DNA of 30,168 bases from contig CAYYJM010000049.1 in NCBI GenBank assembly GCA_964471755.1, positions 1-30,168 of the forward strand, given 5' to 3'. Under the pieces are notes generated by a model. That model did not search any database and was not told where the DNA came from. It saw only the letters and a list, made by a program, of their open reading frames with translations. The DNA comes from CAYYJM01 sp964471755 (GTDB lineage Bacteria; Planctomycetota; Planctomycetia; Gemmatales; Gemmataceae). Shown one piece after another: positions 1-7,542 of the stretch (positions within the stretch are counted from its first letter, which is position 1; the number at the start of each line of letters is the position of its first letter). A program made the position numbers and the translations under genes.

Positions 1-299
1 AGTGGCACGAGGCCCGATCGCCCATCGACGACGAACAGGACGACGTCGGCCTGATCGATGGCCGCCTCGATCTGACGCTCGACGTGAACGGTGAGGTTGT
101 CGATGTCCTCGATGCCCATGCCACCGGTGTCGATCAGCTCGAAGTAGCGATCGCGGACGTGAACGAGGTTGGAGACGCGATCACGGGTGACGCCGGCCGT
201 CGGGTCCACAATGGCGATGCGCCGGCCGGCCAGCCAGTTGAACAGCGAGGACTTGCCCACGTTGGGCCGGCCCACGATGGCGACGACTGGAACGGTCAC
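1..299 (-). CDS. der: Ribosome-biogenesis GTPase Der (EngA), N-terminal part, runs off the left edge
   Basis: About 99 codons are present, reading from a GTG at 299 toward the window edge. The protein opens with the P-loop GRPNVGKSS (about residues 8-16), then the G2 region GVTRD and the G3 motif DTGG, ending in a DGRSG segment typical of the first G domain of Der. Der is a double-GTPase that acts in the cytoplasm on 50S subunit maturation; the second G domain and KH-like domain would lie beyond the edge. The GTG start is chosen because an AGGGGG Shine-Dalgarno-like run sits about 7 nt upstream and the P-loop begins right after it. TrmE/MnmE and Era share the motifs, but the P-loop at the extreme N-terminus with RPNVGKSSLFN-type sequence favours Der. 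Confidence 0.88.
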   Translation of the reverse strand, partial: MTVPVVAIVGRPNVGKSSLFNWLAGRRIAIVDPTAGVTRDRVSNLVHVRDRYFELIDTGGMGIEDIDNLTVHVERQIEAAIDQADVVLFVVDGRSGLVP

Positions 300-351
300 G
301 ATGCACCCCCTGAGAAAGTAACGGCCACGGACGGCGTCCGGCCTTCCAGTC

Positions 352-357
352 ATTGTA
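352..357 (-). promoter_or_regulatory. Possible -10 element for der
   Basis: TACAAT on the minus strand lies 52 nt upstream of the der GTG start, in the 214-bp divergent region between der and the ABC operon. No convincing -35 hexamer is seen at 16-18 bp. The same TACAAT or TAGAAT hexamer precedes several other genes in this window, which is the main reason to list it. Confidence 0.35.
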
Positions 358-513
358 GCCGATTCGACGCCGGGATGCACCGGGAGTCCGAGCCCGCCGC
401 GCAAGCAAGGGTGCCGAAAGAAGATGGGCGAACGGGCCAGAAAATCTATATCGATCCAGGATCGGAGCGCGATCGTCTGTCCCGGTTTGCTGTTGCAGGG
501 AGAGCCAGCCGTC

Positions 514-1506
514 ATGGCCGAGGCCATCGTCACGCGGGAACTGCGGCGGACGTTTCGACGTTCCGCGCGCGAGACGGCCGACCGGGTGGCCCTCGACAGC
601 GTCAGTCTCAGCGTCCAGCCCGGCGAACTCTTCGGGCTGCTCGGCCCCAACGGTGCCGGCAAGACGACGCTCATCAAGATCCTGACCACCCTGCTGCTGC
701 CGACCAGCGGTCGGGCCTGGGTCGATGGCCTGGACGTCGTCGATCAGGCCGAGACGATCCGGACGCGCATCAACATGGTCTCCGGCGGCGAAAGTTCCGG
801 CTACGGCCTGCTCACCGTCCGCGAGAATCTCTGGCTGTTCAGCCAGCTCTACGGCGTGCCGACCGCCCTGGCTCGCCAGCGCATCGATCGCCTGCTCGAG
901 GTCGTCTCCCTGAGCGACCGGGCCGAGACGAAGATCAGCCGCCTCTCGACCGGGCTGCGGCAGAAGATGAACTTCTGTCGCGGCTTCATCACCGACCCGC
1001 AGATTCTCTTTCTCGACGAGCCGACGCTCGGTCTGGACGTGCAGGCCGCCCGGGCCATTCGCGTCTTCGTCCGCGAATGGCTGGCCGAGAAGCCGGGCCG
1101 GACCCTGCTGCTGACGACGCACTACATGCAGGAGGCCGACGAACTGTGCGATCGGCTGGCCATCATCGATCAGGGCTGTCTGCTCGCCTGCGACACGCCG
1201 GCGGCCCTGAAGCGTCAGGTCCAGCGCGAGGCCCTCTTCGAGATCGACCTCGCCCCCGGCCCGCAGACCTGGCAGGACCTGGCCAGCCTGCCCGGCGTCG
1301 TTCGCTGCACCATCACTGCGGGCGTCAACCGCTCCATCCTGCGTCTGGGCCTGGACGAGGAGCCGGTCATCGGACGGGTCGTGCAGGCCATCGTCGAACG
1401 GGGCGGCCACATCCTGAACCTGCGAAACGAGGCTCCGACGCTGGAGGATGTCTTCGTCCAGCTCGTCGGCCGAAACCTGGAAGCGGACGAGGAGGGCGGA
1501 ACGTGA
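514..1506 (+). CDS. ABC-2 type exporter, ATP-binding subunit (DrrA/CcmA-like)
   Basis: This 330-aa cytoplasmic ATPase should power the two permeases encoded directly downstream. Visible motifs are Walker A GPNGAGKT (residues 44-51), a signature variant LSTGLRQ (144-150), Walker B ILFLDEP (164-170), the D-loop GLD and the switch His in TTHYMQEAD (about 203). The usual glutamine of the Q-loop (normally before the LTVREN stretch) is not obvious: residues 87-100 read NMVSGGESSGYGLL. A C-terminal region of about 100 residues follows the nucleotide-binding domain, ending in the LEDVFVQL-type motif common in drug and lantibiotic exporters. The ATG at 514 has an AGGGAGAG ribosome site 9 nt upstream. 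An in-frame ATG at 424 would add 30 residues with no family resemblance. The substrate cannot be read from sequence. Confidence 0.9.
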   Translation: MAEAIVTRELRRTFRRSARETADRVALDSVSLSVQPGELFGLLGPNGAGKTTLIKILTTLLLPTSGRAWVDGLDVVDQAETIRTRINMVSGGESSGYGLLTVRENLWLFSQLYGVPTALARQRIDRLLEVVSLSDRAETKISRLSTGLRQKMNFCRGFITDPQILFLDEPTLGLDVQAARAIRVFVREWLAEKPGRTLLLTTHYMQEADELCDRLAIIDQGCLLACDTPAALKRQVQREALFEIDLAPGPQTWQDLASLPGVVRCTITAGVNRSILRLGLDEEPVIGRVVQAIVERGGHILNLRNEAPTLEDVFVQLVGRNLEADEEGGT

Positions 1507-2312
1507 GCCGTGTCGGCCTGTTCCTCCGCGCGATGCTGGCCCGGGCCTATCCGCGCATCGTCGGCCTGGTTCGCGAGCCGACCTGGATGATCCAGGAAAC
1601 GATCCTGCCGATCCTGTCCGTGGCGGCCTTCGCCCTGGTCTACCGCACGCTGAACGCACCGGAGTACGTCGCCTTCGTCATCCTCGGCGGCGCGATGACG
1701 GCCTTCTGGCTCAACGTCCTCTGGGCGATGGGAGCGCAGTTCTTCTGGGAACGGGATAGTGGCCTGCTGGAAATCTACGTCCTGGCTCCGGCTCCGCTCA
1801 TGGCCATCCTGGCCGGCATGGCCCTGGGTGGCATCATCATGACACTCGTGCGCGCCGGGGCCATTCTCGGCGTCGGTCTGCTCGTCTTCGACATCCGCCT
1901 GGAGCCGACCAGCTGGCCCGGCCTGCTCGGTGTCTTCCTGCTGACACTGTTCGCGCTGTACGGCCTGGGCATGGTCTTCTCGTCGGCCTTTCTGATGTGG
2001 GGCCGGGAAGCCTGGCACCTGGTCAACCTGCTTCAGGAGCCGGTCTACCTGCTTTCCGGTCTCAACTATCCGGTACGGACGCTGGGGAGCGTGATGGCCG
2101 CGATCGCTGCCGCGTTGCCGTTGACACTCGGCGTGGACGCTCTGCGGCAGCTCCTGTTCGGCGAGGCGGCCGTGGGCCTGATGCCGCTCGGCCTGGAGGT
2201 GCTGCTCCTGGCCCTGGCGGCCGTGCTGTTTCTGTTCCTGGCCTCGTGGTCCCTGGCGACGCTCGAACGCCGGGCGCGGGCCGAGGGCCGGCTCTCGACG
2301 CGGAATCAGTGA
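1503..2312 (+). CDS. ABC-2 type exporter, permease subunit 1
   Basis: This 269-aa inner-membrane protein starts at a GTG that overlaps the TGA stop of the ATPase gene (GTGA, 1503-1506), with a perfect AGGAGG 7 nt upstream, so translation is probably coupled. About six hydrophobic segments are visible, starting with one near residues 35-50 and another near 58-82, with a Pro-Thr-Trp amphipathic N-terminal stretch before the first. This is the ABC-2 membrane-domain plan. It is not a close copy of permease 2, so the transporter is probably a heterodimer of two permeases with an ATPase dimer. No substrate motif is seen. Confidence 0.88.
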   Translation: MSRVGLFLRAMLARAYPRIVGLVREPTWMIQETILPILSVAAFALVYRTLNAPEYVAFVILGGAMTAFWLNVLWAMGAQFFWERDSGLLEIYVLAPAPLMAILAGMALGGIIMTLVRAGAILGVGLLVFDIRLEPTSWPGLLGVFLLTLFALYGLGMVFSSAFLMWGREAWHLVNLLQEPVYLLSGLNYPVRTLGSVMAAIAAALPLTLGVDALRQLLFGEAAVGLMPLGLEVLLLALAAVLFLFLASWSLATLERRARAEGRLSTRNQ

Positions 2313-2313
2313 C

Positions 2314-3183
2314 ATGCACGCGACACTCGCCGCCTTCTTCCGCAGCGTCGCCCAGGGCTTCTGGCTCGGCTGGCAGATCGAGAGCAACTGGGCTCGGCCC
2401 TGGCTCTTCGCTCTGTACACGCTCGTCAAGCCGCTGGCCGCCACGCTGCTTCTCGTGTTCATGTTTCGTGCCGCCGCCCTGGCCACCGGCACCGAGAACA
2501 CGGATCTGCTCGCCTTCGCTTTCGTCGGCAACGCGCTGTATCTGCTCGTCGGCGCGGTCGGCCAGGGCATGACGGTGGCGATCATTCACGACCGCGAGAG
2601 CTACGGCATGCTGCGTTATGTTCGCGTGAGCCCGGCCGTGTTCGAGGGCTGGCTGATCGGTCGTGGCCTGGCCGGCGGTTTGCGGGCGTTGATCGGTGCC
2701 GTCTGGACGATTGCGCTGGGTCTGCTCCTGCCGCTGGGTCTGCGCGATCTGCTCGATCCGGCCCGGATCGACTGGCTGGCCGTGGTCCTGGCGATGCTCA
2801 TCGGCCTGGCGATGCTCGTCGGTCTGGGTCTGGTCCTGGCCGCCGCCGTGGTTAACATGGCCCGTCACGGCTCCTTTCTGGGCGAGGGCGTCGGCAGCGC
2901 CCTGTACCTGCTCTCCGGGGCGATCTTTCCCCTGGCGGTCCTGCCGGGCGTGCTGCAAGGCGTGGCGATGTTCCTGCCGCCGACGCTCTGGCTGGAGGCG
3001 CTGCGTCGGGCGATCCTGCACCAGGCCGGTCCTGGCCCGCTGGAGACGTGGTCGGCCGGCACCCTCTGGCTGGCCCTGATCGTGTCGAGCGGAACGCTCC
3101 TCGCCCTCGGCGGGTGGCTGTTTCGTGTCAGCGACATTCACGCCCGCCGACGCGGCAAGTATGACCTGACGACGGGGTTCTGA
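2314..3183 (+). CDS. ABC-2 type exporter, permease subunit 2
   Basis: This 289-aa inner-membrane protein begins one base after the stop of permease 1, so the ATPase and both permeases form one tight operon. It has about six hydrophobic segments and the ABC-2 signature region: a long cytosolic stretch around HDRESYGMLRYVRVSP, then paired helices, then an LLSGAIFPLAVLP motif before the last helices. ABC-2 drug and polyketide exporters with two non-identical permeases are common. The next gene lies 84 bp downstream and has its own promoter-like sequence, so this gene likely closes the operon. Confidence 0.88.
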   Translation: MHATLAAFFRSVAQGFWLGWQIESNWARPWLFALYTLVKPLAATLLLVFMFRAAALATGTENTDLLAFAFVGNALYLLVGAVGQGMTVAIIHDRESYGMLRYVRVSPAVFEGWLIGRGLAGGLRALIGAVWTIALGLLLPLGLRDLLDPARIDWLAVVLAMLIGLAMLVGLGLVLAAAVVNMARHGSFLGEGVGSALYLLSGAIFPLAVLPGVLQGVAMFLPPTLWLEALRRAILHQAGPGPLETWSAGTLWLALIVSSGTLLALGGWLFRVSDIHARRRGKYDLTTGF

Positions 3184-3198
3184 GGCAACTCGACGCGA

Positions 3199-3227
3199 TT
3201 GACAGCGGAGAGGGACCCGGGTGTAAT
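3199..3227 (+). promoter_or_regulatory. Strong sigma70-like promoter for the RND porter-like gene
   Basis: TTGACA (3199-3204), a 17-bp spacer, then TGTAAT (3222-3227): a perfect -35 and a 5/6 match at -10. It lies between the ABC-2 operon stop (3183) and the RND-like gene. Transcription would start near 3234, which rules out the TTG at 3199 as a start codon, because that TTG is part of the -35 box. Confidence 0.7.
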
Positions 3228-3267
3228 CACCGTCGTGGCGGAAATGCACACCTTCGGGATGACGCCG

Positions 3268-5163
3268 ATGAACCTCTCCTTCCTGCGGAAATGCCTCGTG
3301 ACGCTCCTCGTGGCGACCGCCCTGGTCCTGTCGGCCGACGGCAAGAAACCCGCTCCCGAGCCGAAGACGGCTCCTCCGGCGACCCGGATCGCCGTCGAGG
3401 TGGTCTATCCCGGCGCAAACGCCGGCGTCGTCGCCGAGACGGTCGCGGCACCGATCGAGCAGCAGGTCAACGGCGTCGAGGGGCTCCTTCACCTGAGATC
3501 GCGCTGCACCGACGACGGCCGATGCGTCCTCACTCTCACATTCCGGCCAGGGACCGACCTCAACGCGGCAATCGGCCAGGTGCAAAAACGAGTCGCCCTG
3601 GCCGAGCCGGGGCTGCCCGATCTGGTCCGGCGTCACGGCATCTCGATCAAACGGCCGAACCCCGGTCCGGTGATGCTCCTTCGCCTGTTCGCCGACCCCG
3701 AGCAGAAGAAGACGCGAGCCGAGGCCGCCGCCCAAGTCCGAGACGCCCTGCTCCGTCTGCCTGGCGTTGGCGATGTCGTCATTTTCGGGCAGACCGACCA
3801 GGACGTGCGCGTCTGGCTCGACCCGGATCGTCTGGCGGCGCAGGGTATGACGGTCAACGACGTGATCCAGGCGCTTCAGGCGCTGAACGTCCAGGTTCGC
3901 GTCGGCCAGAAGCCGGTGCAGCCCGGACAGCCGATCCGCCTCACCCTGGACGCGCTGAAGCGACCCGCCGACGTGAAGGTGATCGAGCAGATGATAGTGA
4001 AGGCGACGAGCGAGGGCCGTGTCGTCCGATTGAAGGACGTGGCCCGGGTCGAACTGTGGGCCGAAGCGGGGGCCGAGGTTCGCTTCAACGGCAAACCCTG
4101 TGTCGTCGTCGCGGTCCACCCCCAGCCGGGAGCGGAACTGGCGAAGCTCCGCGAGGCCCTGCCGGAGGGCGTGAAGGGCGAGGTTCTCCTCGACCTGACG
4201 GCGATGCGAGAGGCCGAGTTCGTGATGCTCGATTTCCGGCTGCCCTCCACCGTCTCCGCGGAACGAGCCGGCGAGATCCTGGCGAAGTGCGCGGACCTGC
4301 TGCATGGCGTGCCAGGCGTGCAGGATCTACTCGCCCTGGGCGAGGATCCGTTCGATCTCTTCCGAGCTTCGGCCGATACCGTCGATCAGCCGTGCATCCT
4401 GGTGCGCCTGTCGCCAGCCGGGAAGCGAAACGTGAGTCGAGAGGAGGTCATGGGAGCGATCCGGACGAAGTTGGCGGCCATCCCGGAGGTGGCGATCCGG
4501 CTTCGCCCGCTGCCGTGCCAGCCCGGTTCGCTCCGTTGCGGCTACCCGGTCGAACTGGCCGTGAGCGGCCCCGAAGCGGACAGGGTACGGATACTCGTGG
4601 AGAAGTTCAGCGACCGTCTCCGCCAGGGCAAGCAACTCACCGATGTCGGTGTCAATCACGATTCCACGCCGCGCGAGCAACTCTTGCTCGACATCGATCG
4701 TGCCCAGTGCGCGACTCTGGAAGTCCCCCTCAGTGACGTGATCTCCACCGTGCAGGTCGCGGTCGGAGCGGGAAACCTCACCGACATCAACCGCTTCGGG
4801 CGGACGTGGCAGGTAGGCATCCGACCGAATGACCGGTTTCGTGCGAAGGCCGAGGATCTCCAGCGTCTCAAGGTGCGCAACAACCAGGGCAGGATGATCG
4901 CGCTGGGATCTTTGGCCAAGGTGCGGACGATCACCGCTCCGCGAGTGATCGTTCGTCTGGACATGAAGCCGGCGGTCGAGGTGTCGGCCAATCTGGTCTC
5001 GGGAGTAACTCCGGAGCAAGCCCGCGCGGCCTGCGAGGCCGAGTTCGCGGCGGCGCGACGGGAACTGAAGCTGTCCGACGAGTACCGCTTGACCTGGCTC
5101 CAGGAGATTCCCGCCACAGCGGCGACGGATCGTCAGAGCCGCGCACGCAGCGCAGCGGAGTAA
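3268..5163 (+). CDS. Secreted RND efflux-pump porter-domain protein with no transmembrane segments
   Basis: This 631-aa protein has a signal peptide (basic NLSFLRK start, hydrophobic core to about residue 22, Ala-Asp near 23-24). Residues about 40-312 align by eye with the first periplasmic loop of AcrB/MexB-type RND pumps: VEVVYPGANA, IEQQVNGVEG, TLTFRPGTDLN, QVQKRVALAEPGLP, LPGVGDVVIFG, VRVWLDPDRL and GRVVRLKDVARVEL. Residues about 313-616 match the second loop: PGVQDLLALGE, REQLLLDIDRAQCATLEVPLSD, NRFGRTWQV, MIALGSLAKV and ITAPRVIVRLD. A full pump is about 1,040 residues; here TM1 is replaced by a signal peptide and TM2-6/TM7 and TM8-12 are absent, so no proton pathway exists. The start at 3268 fits the signal peptide and the promoter at 3199-3227; ATGs at 3244 and 3259 are possible. 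The last residues and the TAA lie inside an inverted repeat. It probably works in the periplasm, as a partner or decoy of other pumps or of the adjacent ABC exporter; the function is unknown. Confidence 0.8.
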   Translation: MNLSFLRKCLVTLLVATALVLSADGKKPAPEPKTAPPATRIAVEVVYPGANAGVVAETVAAPIEQQVNGVEGLLHLRSRCTDDGRCVLTLTFRPGTDLNAAIGQVQKRVALAEPGLPDLVRRHGISIKRPNPGPVMLLRLFADPEQKKTRAEAAAQVRDALLRLPGVGDVVIFGQTDQDVRVWLDPDRLAAQGMTVNDVIQALQALNVQVRVGQKPVQPGQPIRLTLDALKRPADVKVIEQMIVKATSEGRVVRLKDVARVELWAEAGAEVRFNGKPCVVVAVHPQPGAELAKLREALPEGVKGEVLLDLTAMREAEFVMLDFRLPSTVSAERAGEILAKCADLLHGVPGVQDLLALGEDPFDLFRASADTVDQPCILVRLSPAGKRNVSREEVMGAIRTKLAAIPEVAIRLRPLPCQPGSLRCGYPVELAVSGPEADRVRILVEKFSDRLRQGKQLTDVGVNHDSTPREQLLLDIDRAQCATLEVPLSDVISTVQVAVGAGNLTDINRFGRTWQVGIRPNDRFRAKAEDLQRLKVRNNQGRMIALGSLAKVRTITAPRVIVRLDMKPAVEVSANLVSGVTPEQARAACEAEFAAARRELKLSDEYRLTWLQEIPATAATDRQSRARSAAE

Positions 5164-5237
5164 GCGGTCCACCCCTGTGAGAACAGAACCCCGACCGCTT
5201 ACTCCGCTCGCCAAAGGCTCGCTGCGTGCGCGGCTCT
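5135..5237. repeat. Long interrupted inverted repeat overlapping the 3' end of the RND-like gene
   Basis: Two arm pairs are nested: 5135-5152 pairs perfectly with 5220-5237 (18 bp), and 5154-5169 pairs perfectly with 5193-5208 (16 bp). There is a 1-base bulge on the left, an 11-base bulge on the right and a 23-nt loop. The left arm contains the TAA stop of the upstream gene (5161-5163). It could act as a terminator without a T-tract, or be a dispersed extragenic palindrome. Confidence 0.85.
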
Positions 5238-5360
5238 GAAAGACGCCAACGGCCTCGCACGCCCGAGATGCCCCGGCGGCAACCCGTGGACGGGAAGCCG
5301 GCGGCGTGCGAAACTGACCCTGACCTGGAAATCCCAATCCTCATCGGACTCGCAACCGCC

Positions 5361-6419
5361 ATGCTTCGCACGCTCCCGTTTCTTCTCTTACTGGCCAGCC
5401 TGGTTCACGCGGACAAGGTCGTTCTCGTGGCCGGCGGCAAGAACTCCGCCGACGCCGTGCCGGCAACCGAGGCACAGCTCAAGACGCCCTTCGGCCTCGA
5501 TCGCGATCAGGCCGGTAACCTCTACCTCGTCGAGTTCACCGGCCATCGCGTTCGCAAGATCGATGGCAAGGGCGTCCTGACCACGATCGCTGGCACCGGG
5601 GAGAAGGGCTATGCCGGCGATGGCGGCCCGGCCCTGAAGGCGAAGTTCGACGGCATGCACAACCTCGCTGTCGGCCCCGACGGCAGCATCTACCTCGCCG
5701 ACACCTGGAACAGCCGGGTGCGCAAGATCGACACCCGTGGCGTGGTGACGACCTTCGCCGGCACCGGGGCGAAGGGCTTCGCCGGCGACGGCGGGCCAGC
5801 CGACAGAGCCGTCTTCAACGAGACGTTCTGCATCGCCCTCGACCCGGCCGGTAAGCACCTCTACGTCGCGGATCTGAAGAATCGTCGCGTCCGGGCCATC
5901 GACCTGACGACCCGTGTGGTCCGAACCGTGGCCGGCAACGGCGAACGCGGCGTGCCGAAGGACGGTGCTGACGCGACATCGTCACCGCTGATCGATCCAC
6001 GCGCCGTTGCGGCCGACTCCAAAGGGAACGTCTGGATCCTGGAGCGGGGCGGTCACGCTCTTCGCGTCGTCGATGCGGCGGGCAAGATCCGCACGGTCGC
6101 CGGCACCGGCAAGGGCGGCGCTGCCGGCCTGGGCGGTCCCGGCCGAATGGCCCAGCTCAAGGGGCCGAAGCACCTGATCGTCGATCGCGATGGCAATGTC
6201 ATCGTCGCCGACACGGACAACCACCGGATCGTCAAGTACGTCGTGGCCGACGGGACGCTGATTCACGTCGCCGGCGCGGGCAAGGTCGGCTCGGCCGGCG
6301 TCGGCGGCCCGGCGAAGGACGTGCACCTGAGCCAGCCGCATGGCGTCTTCCAGGACCGCGATGGCCGGCTGTACATCGTGGACAGCTACAATCACCGCAT
6401 CCTGCGGATCGAGCCGTGA
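5361..6419 (+). CDS. Secreted six-repeat NHL beta-propeller protein
   Basis: This 352-aa protein has a clear signal peptide (MLRTLPFLLLLASLVHA, then Asp-Lys). The whole mature chain is six NHL repeats of about 50-57 residues, each with a VAGTG.KG.AGDGGPA-like opening, a GLAxDxxGNLYxAD strand and an NxRVRKID closing strand. Six repeats suit one closed six-bladed propeller with no extra domain. Such proteins are abundant in Planctomycetes and are generally taken as extracytoplasmic binding scaffolds; no catalytic residues can be proposed. The start at 5361 is chosen from the signal peptide. Upstream in-frame sequence back to 5226 is built from the inverted-repeat arm and is unlikely to be translated. 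The ribosome site is weak, with only a CGGA-like stretch. Confidence 0.86.
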   Translation: MLRTLPFLLLLASLVHADKVVLVAGGKNSADAVPATEAQLKTPFGLDRDQAGNLYLVEFTGHRVRKIDGKGVLTTIAGTGEKGYAGDGGPALKAKFDGMHNLAVGPDGSIYLADTWNSRVRKIDTRGVVTTFAGTGAKGFAGDGGPADRAVFNETFCIALDPAGKHLYVADLKNRRVRAIDLTTRVVRTVAGNGERGVPKDGADATSSPLIDPRAVAADSKGNVWILERGGHALRVVDAAGKIRTVAGTGKGGAAGLGGPGRMAQLKGPKHLIVDRDGNVIVADTDNHRIVKYVVADGTLIHVAGAGKVGSAGVGGPAKDVHLSQPHGVFQDRDGRLYIVDSYNHRILRIEP

Positions 6420-6430
6420 CCGGGACGGGA

Positions 6431-6436
6431 TAGAAT
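6431..6436 (+). promoter_or_regulatory. Possible -10 element for the first DUF4058-like gene
   Basis: TAGAAT within GGGATAGAATGAT lies 26 nt before the ATG at 6463, followed by a GGAGG ribosome site at 6451-6455. No good -35 is visible, as 17 bp upstream falls in the end of the NHL gene. Confidence 0.3.
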
Positions 6437-6462
6437 GATCACGGACCCACGGAGGTAGCGTC

Positions 6463-7107
6463 ATGCCGATTCACGACTGGACTCGCGTCCCGGCCGGGTT
6501 GTTCCACGATTTCCGTCAAAGTTGGAGCATCCGCATGATGGACGCCCTCAACGGGGGTGCCCTCCCTGCGAGCTATTACGCCCTTGTCGAACGGCGCGAC
6601 GACGAGCCCGAGCCAGGAAGCACGCCGTCGGACGCGGCCCGCTACGCACGCCGGGCCAACCGCATCAGCGTCCGCCATCCGCTCGGCCAGGTCGTCGCCG
6701 TCATCGAGATCGCCTCGCCGGGGAACAAGGACAGCCGCAACGCCCTGCGTGCGTTCGTCAATAAGGCTGTCGCCTTCGTGCGCAACGGCGTCCACCTGCT
6801 GATCGTCGATCTGTTCCCGCCGGCACCGTCACGCGATCCGCAGGGGATCCACAAGGCCATCTGGGATGAGTTCGCCGACGAGCCGTTCGAGCTGCCGGCC
6901 GACCGGCCGCTCACCCTGGTCGCGTACCAGTCGGGTAACGACTACACGGCGTACCTGGAGTTTGTCGGCGTCGGCGATCCGCTGCCGGACATGCCGCTGT
7001 TCCTGACTCGCGACGAACATGTCCTGGTGCCGCTGGAGGCGACGTATGCGGCGACGTGGGCCGCCTGCCCGGCCCCGATCCGCGAACTGGTCCAGACGGG
7101 CTGGTGA
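6463..7107 (+). CDS. DUF4058-like protein, short form
   Basis: This 214-aa predicted cytoplasmic protein has no signal peptide or membrane segment. It opens with MPIHDWTRVPAGLFHDF and carries VVAVIEIASPGNKDSR (about residues 77-92), HLLIVDLFPP and RDPQGIHKAIWDEF, the sequence style of a planctomycete family that I associate with DUF4058. From memory, relatives carry a PDVLTL-type segment between the YYAL element and the Ala-rich YARRANR segment; here only an acidic linker of about 20 residues joins them, so a central piece may be missing. The IEI.SP.NK strand is shared with the gene at 7568, which suggests two divergent copies separated by one small gene. GGAGG sits 7 nt before the ATG. The function is unknown; a nuclease-like fold is speculative. 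Confidence 0.75.
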   Translation: MPIHDWTRVPAGLFHDFRQSWSIRMMDALNGGALPASYYALVERRDDEPEPGSTPSDAARYARRANRISVRHPLGQVVAVIEIASPGNKDSRNALRAFVNKAVAFVRNGVHLLIVDLFPPAPSRDPQGIHKAIWDEFADEPFELPADRPLTLVAYQSGNDYTAYLEFVGVGDPLPDMPLFLTRDEHVLVPLEATYAATWAACPAPIRELVQTGW

Positions 7108-7143
7108 ACCGTCCGTCTCCCGCGCTCCCGGAGGCTCGCGGCG

Positions 7144-7521
7144 ATGATCTCGTTCCGCTGCTGGTACTGCAACAAGGCGTACCGCAAGCCCGAGACCCAG
7201 GTCGGCAGCACGTTCAACTGCTCGTGCGCTCACGCGCTGCGAGTGCCACGCCGCAACGGCGGGAGTTGCCGGGTCAAGACGCTCACCGATCGCCTGGTCG
7301 AGGCGATCGTCTACGGCGGAGCCGGGGCGGCCTTCGGCTTCGTACTCACGGCAATGCTCGCGTCGCAATTCCTGGTGGTCGCTCCCTTCGGCACGCGCGG
7401 CTGGCTGCGGCTTCTGTTCGTCGCGGGGGGCGCTCTCGGTGGCTTTCTGCTCGGCCTGTTCGGCGGCGAGGCGGGCATCAACTGGATCGGCCGAAAGATC
7501 CGCGAGCGCGAGAAGCCGTGA
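7144..7521 (+). CDS. Small zinc-ribbon membrane protein, function unknown
   Basis: This 125-aa protein has an N-terminal cysteine motif C6-X2-C9...C26-X-C28 (CWYC and CSC), consistent with a degenerate zinc ribbon, followed by an Arg-rich stretch. It has two hydrophobic segments: about residues 56-79 (Gly/Ala-rich into FVLTAMLA) and 87-106 (LRLLFVAGGALGGFLLGLF). It ends in a basic tail IGRKIREREKP. The layout implies a cytosolic metal-binding head with a helical hairpin in the inner membrane. GGAGG (7130-7134) lies 9 nt upstream of the ATG. The 36-bp gap after the DUF4058-like gene allows co-transcription. I do not recognise a characterised family. Confidence 0.78.
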   Translation: MISFRCWYCNKAYRKPETQVGSTFNCSCAHALRVPRRNGGSCRVKTLTDRLVEAIVYGGAGAAFGFVLTAMLASQFLVVAPFGTRGWLRLLFVAGGALGGFLLGLFGGEAGINWIGRKIREREKP

Positions 7522-7542
7522 GGAACACGCGGCGAGATGCGG

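Noticed and set aside
424..513. An ATG at 424 as start of the ABC ATPase
   Set aside because: The 30 extra residues have no family resemblance, and the ATG at 514 has a good ribosome site and fits the usual domain start.
84..1502. Long open frame upstream of permease 1 in the same frame
   Set aside because: It overlaps der and the ABC ATPase, has Arg/Pro/Gly-rich shadow composition and no domain; only the part from GTG 1503 is real.
3199..3243. TTG at 3199 as start of the RND-like gene
   Set aside because: It coincides with the -35 box of a near-consensus promoter, and the signal peptide begins only at about 3268.
2062..4305. A 747-codon minus-strand open frame opposite permease 2 and the RND-like gene
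   Set aside because: Its composition (Gln/Arg/His-rich, low complexity) is that of a GC-rich antisense shadow, while the + strand shows clear transporter homology.
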